This document shows positions 58,331 to 64,000 of a stretch of DNA of 64,000 nt, one piece after another. Each line of letters begins with the position of its first letter. Position 1 is the first letter of the stretch. The position numbers were made by a program, and so were the translations under genes. Under the pieces are notes generated by a model that searched no databases, had not been told where the DNA came from, and saw only the letters and a program-made list of their open reading frames with translations. The stretch comes from Eulemur rufifrons (taxonomy: Eukaryota > Chordata > Mammalia > Primates > Lemuridae): contig NC_090996.1 in assembly GCF_041146395.1 (NCBI RefSeq), positions 33,318,738 to 33,382,737 on the forward strand, in the 5' to 3' direction.

Positions 58331-58860
58331 GTCCTATGTGCCAGCCTCTGTGCCAAGCACTGAGAAAACCAAAAAGAACTCAGACACACTTACTTCCCTG
58401 CAGGGAGCCCAACACTTAGGGGAAATGTGGGGGTGATGGGAGTTGATGGTTGAGAAGAACAACTTTCAGTAATAAAAGCCCAGAACAAGAACTGAAGAGA
58501 CTTTCATTTACTATCACTATCTCAGAGTGAGTTAGGAGCTAGAGGAGGGCTCAGTAATATGAAAACTTTGTCAGCTTTGTAACTTCCTCTTTTTTTGGTA
58601 TTTTAGTTTATCCCCTATCTATTTTCCCATAGTGATGAACAGTAAAAATCCTCCACATGGAAAGAGTGTGTTCTTGCTTTAAGGGATACTAGGAAGGCTG
58701 ATTGTTGGGGAGACCATGTTTCCTCTCAGGAAGCAGAGAACCCCAAAGGAATGGACTGGGTGATGGTGGCTACTAAAGGAAGGGAAAACAAGTCCTTGGG
58801 ATCCACCACATGGAAGAGAGAAAAAAACATGAGAAGGACTCACTGTTGAGAATAGCCTGG

Positions 58861-59039
58861 CTGGGTGTGGTGGCTCATGCCTGTAATCCTAGCACTCTGG
58901 GAGGCCGAGGCGGGCGGATCCTTTGAGCTCAGGAGTTGGAAAACAGCCTGAGCAAGAGCTGAGACCCCGTCTCTACTAAAAAACAGAAAGAAATTAGCTG
59001 GACAACAAAAAAATAAAATAAAAAAATAATAAAAAAAAG
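58861..59039 (+). mobile_element. Lemur-type Alu left part
   Basis: Ends in the middle A-rich linker; GAGAATAGCCTGG / GAGAACAACCTGG flanks are a diverged duplication. Confidence 0.85.
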
Positions 59040-59394
59040 AGAACAACCTGGCTGTATACGTGGTTTCTTTCACTGCTAGTAACTGTGGAGAAGCAGGAGA
59101 TGATACAATTACTAAACATGAGTAAATTATAAAACTCGTAAAATCTTAATAGTGGTCCTTGGTCTGTGGTTTCTCAGACACCCTGATTTGATAGTTGTCA
59201 GAAAACAATGCATATACTTTTTAAATGTTCCTCCCACCAGTGGTGGTGCCAAGCTAAAGAACCCAGGAAAGGAATAGGTTTGGGGAGAAAGATAATGAGT
59301 TATTGTTATTTGGACTTGTGCTTGAGATGTCTGTGGGATCAATTTCAGGCAGTTGGTTGGTACTGTGGCCGGGGAGAGTTCTGAAAATTGTAGC

Positions 59395-59665
59395 TGTGCT
59401 AAGAATGATCCCTTTACAGTTCACAAAGAACTTTCTTATGTTTTCTATTTTGATATGATCACAACCCTGTGAGGTAGGTAGGGTGAGGACTATTCCCACT
59501 TTCACAAATGGACCCCCCTCCCCAAGAAAATAAAACCAACAAAATAAGCTCTGAAAGATGGAAAGACTCAACTTCATCCAAGGTCACACAGCTAGTGAGT
59601 GAACCAAGACCCAATCCCAGGTCTTGTAACAGTAAGCTGTGGCTCTTTCCTTTAAACCACGTGTC
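59395..59665 (-). mobile_element. MIR SINE, antisense
   Basis: ACAACCCTGTGAGGTAGGTA, CAAGGTCACACAGCTAGTGA and CTCTTTCCTTTAAACCACG. Confidence 0.65.
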
Positions 59666-60220
59666 TGTCATGTCATTGTGATTGGTAGCTCCCAGTCCTG
59701 TAGCCCTGGGTAGTTCACAAAGTACTTTCTCATGCTTAATTTCATTTGCTCTTCACGACAAAAGAGAAGCAGGGCAAGTACTTATTACCACCCCAGTACA
59801 AACTGCTGCCCTGCCTTCCATGGACTTCAGCTACAACTGATCACAAGTGGATTCATTCCAGGCTTCTTGCCAAAGATTGCAGTGAACACACAGACCACTC
59901 CTGTCCACGCTCCCAGGCAGAATATCCTCCCATGTTCTCCAGTCTGAAGCCCCAAAAACTTGAGCTTTAAGAATAAACAAATGTTACTTGGAAAAGGCAC
60001 ACAACAGTGCAAGCATTTCCCCCTCTGCTAGACCAGTAATCCTGATCGCCTGAGCCAGGAGATCTGTGAGAACTAGTAGGGGGTTTAAGTACAGTTCTCC
60101 AGGGTGCCAGGCTGAAGGCAAAGGGAGATGAGACAGTCTCCTCTGTGATTTCTTGCTGAAACCACCGACCACTCCAGGTATAATTCCACTGGCCAGATTC
60201 ATGGCTGCTAATGGCTGTGA

Positions 60221-60233
60221 CCCCCCCCCCCCC
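60221..60233. repeat. Poly(C) run of 13
   Basis: Uninterrupted 13 C. Confidence 0.9.
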
Positions 60234-61260
60234 ATGTGAATTAGGAGCCCTTCTGGGTGGGCAGAAAGGCTTGAGCCAGTTCTCTCCAGAGGCGATAAAA
60301 GCTACCTCACGATTTCTTTAATTGTAGCTTCTCCTTTGTTCTCTAAGAGACTATAGGACAATTCCACGGGCGTGTGAATGTGTGATCCAGATGTTCTGGG
60401 GCATGACCTCTGCAGTGGGTGCAGTTCCCCGTGAGAGGATATGAGCTGTGTCTTTGCCTTGGTCGCCTGAGTGTATTCCATGGGACCACCATCCTAATGA
60501 TTTCCCAAAAAGCCTTTTAAATAAACCACAAGTGGCTTCGGCTTGCAGTTAAATATCCTTTTGACCAAACTAGGGTTAAACTTAAGCAATGTTTTTTAAA
60601 CCTTAGAAACACATGAATCTCTTTTAAAGGAAAAAAAAAAAACCATCACAGATGCTGAGAATAAGCTACAGATCGTCTGGTGATCACAGCTTCTAATGTG
60701 AAAAACGTCATCCTAGAAAAAAAGTCTTTTTTGTGAAAATGCCCTTTGGTTGTGAATTATCGACACAAAAGTTAAATTTTGTTTTTCTCACTGGTAAAAT
60801 ATTTTCTGTTACTGTAAAAAATAAATATGAGTCACTAGGTGTAGTTAAAACTTCAGAGCTCCAAGAACACATTGGTATACTCCATTTCAGAAACAACAAA
60901 ATAATATTTCAAAGTACAGGGTCATGCTGAGAAGGGATAATGAGTGTTGTGCCCAATTTCTGAAATGTATTTGGTTGCATAATTGTTTATTTCTGAGATA
61001 ACTACATGTACCTTTCTGCATCAGCTCCTGAAATGAACAAGGTGCGGTTTATGTATAAAAGTGTTTTCAATGTGCATTTCAACAAATAGTTCAGGGGCAG
61101 ATAACTAGATCTAAGGAGTTTGTTGTTGGCATAGAAGCTGGCCTCATTCATCCCTCTCTTACAAAAACTCTGACTTATGGAAATCACTTAATCAGAAGAT
61201 TAAGGGACACCGAGTTGGAAGCGTCTTCCTTTGGCATCAGAGTTTAAAACTGGGATACAG

Positions 61261-61910
61261 GGCCAGGCTCAGTAGCTCACTCCTGTAATCCCAGCACTCT
61301 GGGAGGCCAAGGTGGGAGGATCACTTGAGGTCAGGAGTTCTGAGACCAATCTGAGCAAGAGAGAGACCTTGTCTGTACTAAAATAGAAAAAATTAGGCCG
61401 GGCGTGGTGGCTCACGCCTGTAATCCTAGCACTCTGGGAGGCCGAGGCGGGTGGATTGCTTGAGCTCAGGAGTTCGAGACCAGCCTGAGCAAGAGCGAGA
61501 CCCCATCTCTACTAAAAATAGAAAGAAATTATATGGACAGCTAAAAACATATATAGAAAAAATTAGCCGGGCATGGTGGCGCATGCCTGTAGTCCCAGCT
61601 ACTCGGGAGGCTGAGGCAGTAGGATCACTTAAGCCCAGGAGTTTGAGGTTGCTGTGAGCTAGGCTGATGCCACGGCACTCACTCTAGCCCGGGCAACAGA
61701 GCGAGACTCTGACTCAAAAAAAAAAAAAAAAAAAAAATTAGCTGGGCATGGTGGTGCATGCCTGTAGACCTAGCCTCCCTCCTCAGGGAGGCTGAGGCAG
61801 GAGGATTGCTTCAGCCCAGGCATTTGAGGTTGCTGTGAGCTAGGCTGACACGACAGCACTCTAGCAAAGAGAACAAAGTGAGACTGCGTCTTAAATAAAT
61901 AAATAAATAA
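61261..61910 (+). mobile_element. Outer Alu split by a younger Alu
   Basis: Outer copy 61261-61395 resumes at about 61740 (GCTGGGCATGGTGGTGCATG) and ends in a TAAA-type tail. Confidence 0.9.
61396..61731 (+). mobile_element. Inner lemur-type young Alu
   Basis: Full head and tail inside the older Alu; AAAAAATTA on both sides is the likely target duplication. Confidence 0.92.
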
Positions 61911-62570
61911 GAAAATAAAAACAAAACTGGGATATATCTTAAGATTCTTTCAGGCTTTCCTGCAGGGTTTTTGCCCTTTTCATCCTTGCTAGTCCCTTTT
62001 CTTTCAGTTAAATGTTCCTTCTTTGAGTTGGATGAATTGTTTTTGAGTTTTACAGAATGAGGACCTCACTACAACAGACTCCCAAATTCTTAAATTATTC
62101 TTGAAAACAGGACCTGTGAAATCTAAATCACCATGCCGGCACCAGACTAACCAGACGTCATTGTTTTGCTGGGATTTGGCTCGCCATTTGACAGCCAGCA
62201 TTCAGGGCACAGAGATGTCTTCCAGCATCCTCACAAACAGTGAATTTGTCTGCATGTCTGCATTACTAGGAGTATAGAGAAACAAAGCTGGTAATTCATA
62301 GGCTCGTGGGCCTGGGGGGGATCTCAGAGGGCCTCCAGTCCAACTTTGCAGTTCACAAAGTAATTTATTCTGCTCAAGTCTGCAGCAGCCATAGCGTTCC
62401 CAACTCTCCACTAGAAGGAATCACTTTCTCCAGCCAGAATGGATTTGGGAACATGTGAGATGGATGGTCGGATGGTCATTTTCTGGGCCTCGATGTCCCT
62501 CTGTCTCTTCCCTCTCCCTGGCTATGGAGCTCAGCTTGGTCACTGTGTAGATGGGAAGGCTGACGTTCTT

Positions 62571-62774
62571 CTACTCTGCTTCCAGTAGGCCCCCAAATAC
62601 AGTCACATGACCCAGCACAGCCAGCTCTTGGGAGAGAAAGTCAGAGGTCACAAAATCAGGTGCCAGGGCCAGGCAGGTAAAGTATAAGAGCGAAGTGGCC
62701 ACGTGTAAGATGACAGGGACCAGAGGGACTGTGGTGAGCAGGACGACACCTGCTATAAAGGTGACAAGAGCCAC
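62571..62774 (-). other. Unrecognised hydrophobic ORF fragment, possible pseudogene or exon
   Basis: A 67-codon frame opening at a GTG right after a stop, with strongly hydrophobic pieces (FIAGVVLLTTVPLVPVIL, then ATSLLYFTCLALAP) that would make one or two membrane segments. It does not overlap a repeat I recognise. An acceptor-like TTTATAG lies near its start. No family identified; it could be chance, a decayed retrocopy or a real terminal exon. Confidence 0.2.
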
Positions 62775-62939
62775 TCAGCTGCAGCGTACCGTAGCCATCT
62801 GAGGATGTGAACCTGCATTAGCAAAGCTTTCTGTTTTCTGAAAGAGACTGAAATCCAAACTTTTATGAAATTTCTCAGTTTTATTAGAAAAATTTTTTTA
62901 ATGTTTAAAAAACATTTGAAACATATACTGAATGGCTTA

Positions 62940-63245
62940 AATAACAAAGACTCTCTCAGTTCTGGAAGTTGGAAGTGCAAGGTCAGGGTGCCAGCATGGT
63001 CTAGTTCTTGGTGAGGGCCTCTTTCTGGTTATGTCCTCACATGACCTTCCTTGGTGCTTGCACAAAGGAAGAGAGTGAGCTTTAGTCTCTTTCTCTTCTT
63101 ATAAGGACACTAATATCATTATGGGGCTTCACCCTTGTGGCCTCATCTAAACCTAATTACCTCCCAAAGGCCCTACATCCTAATGCTATCCTATGGGGGT
63201 TGGGGGACATTCACCATATGAATTTTGGGAAGATACAAACATGAA
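62940..63245 (-). mobile_element. Old transposon fragment, family not assigned
   Basis: TCAGTTCTGGAAGTTGGAAG, GTCCTCACATGACCTTCCTTGG, TCTTATAAGGACACTAAT and CATATGAATTTTGGG form a familiar mammalian interspersed-repeat series. Confidence 0.5.
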
Positions 63246-63385
63246 ATCCATAACAATATCTGTGGACCAGATGTAGCCTATGGCATGTCCATTTGTTACC
63301 TTTGGGGGTTAATGGCTTTCTTACTTTCTGACTGTGCCCCCTTAGGCCCATCTGACACAATGGTAGACTTATAAATAAATAAATA

Positions 63386-63660
63386 GGCTGGGCACAGTGG
63401 CTCATCCCTGTAATCCCAGCACTTTGGGAGGCTGGGGTGGGAGGATTGCTGGAGGCCAGGAGTCTAGGACCAGCCTAGGTAATGTAATGAGACCCGATCT
63501 CTACAAAAAATTAAAAAATTTGCCAGGCGTGGTGGCACCTGCCTGTAGTTTCAGCTACTAGGGAGGCTGAGGTTAGAGGATCACTAGAGCCCAAGAGTTC
63601 AAGAGTATGCTGAGCTGTGATCACACCCTTGCACTCCCTGTCTCTAAAAATAAATAAATA
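63386..63660 (+). mobile_element. Alu SINE
   Basis: GGCTGGGCACAGTGGCTCAT head, TAAA-type tail, right monomer shortened. Confidence 0.88.
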
Positions 63661-63671
63661 ACCCCAAAATA

Positions 63672-64000
63672 GGCCGGCGTGGTGGCTCACGCCTGTAATC
63701 CTAGCACTCTGGGAGGCCAAGGCGAGAGGATCACTTGAGGTCAGGAGTTCGAGACCAGCCTGAGCAAGAGCAATATCCCATCTCTACTAAAAATACAAAG
63801 AAATTAGCTGGACAACTAAAAATATATATAGAAAAAATTAGCCAGGCATGGTGGCGTATGCCTGTAGTCCCAGCTACTCAGGAGGCTGAGGCAGGAGGAT
63901 TGCTTGAGCCCAGGAGTTTGAGGTTGCTGTGAGCTAGGCTGACGTCATGGCATTCTAGCCCGGGTGACAGAGTGAGACTCTGTTTCAAAAATAAATAGAT
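63672..64000 (+). mobile_element. Lemur-type young Alu SINE running to the window edge
   Basis: Head GGCCGGCGTGGTGGCTCACG and full dimer; tail cut by the window end. Confidence 0.9.

Larger units (their letters stand above)
56731..64000. other. Intergenic region upstream of DNAJA3
   Basis: No recognised gene. In human the next gene on this side is CORO7, transcribed away from DNAJA3; none of its exons is seen. Contents are repeats, unique AT-rich sequence (57450-58080, 59670-61260, 61910-62560) and one hydrophobic ORF near 62.6 kb. Confidence 0.6.

Overview
This is a window of primate nuclear DNA. It carries about three dozen Alu SINEs, many of the strepsirrhine (lemur-type) form: head ending in 'cctgtaatcctagcactctg', an extended middle A-rich linker, and a tail reading 'gaggttgctgtgagctaggctgac'. 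Several copies are almost identical to each other and have clean target-site duplications, so this lineage was active recently; a lemur such as a mouse lemur fits best. The gene order matches human 16p13.3 (HMOX2 - NMRAL1 - DNAJA3), presented in the reverse orientation.

Layout. 1-13,655: no confident coding exon; probably the 5' intron of HMOX2 on the minus strand, starting from a CpG island near 13.1-13.85 kb. 13.85-19.3 kb: repeat-rich spacer with LTR-like pieces. 19.3-19.9 kb: CpG-island promoter of NMRAL1 (+), with a good minus-strand splice donor that suggests a shared bidirectional promoter. 19,764-25,363: complete NMRAL1 coding sequence in five coding exons (299 codons plus stop). 25.4-28.0 kb: short tail-to-tail spacer. 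29,841-56,294 (-): complete DNAJA3 coding sequence in eleven exons (480 codons plus stop), with its 3'UTR to the left and a CpG-island promoter at about 56.1-56.7 kb carrying NRF1, YY1 and ZNF143-type motifs. 56.7-64.0 kb: intergenic DNA with repeats and one unexplained hydrophobic ORF.

The two complete genes act in different places. NMRAL1 is a cytosolic NADP(H)-binding redox-sensor protein. DNAJA3 (Tid1) is a mitochondrial type I J-domain co-chaperone of mtHsp70. Both reading frames are intact, and all key motifs (GxxGxxG and Arg37; HPD and four CxxCxGxG zinc modules) are present. I found no CRISPR array, operon, tRNA gene or novel multi-gene system. The noteworthy items are regulatory (promoter architecture, an alternative DNAJA3 C-terminus, an Alu against a splice acceptor) and transposon archaeology (a 93-bp intronic duplication, a retrocopy with perfect target-site duplication, nested elements).
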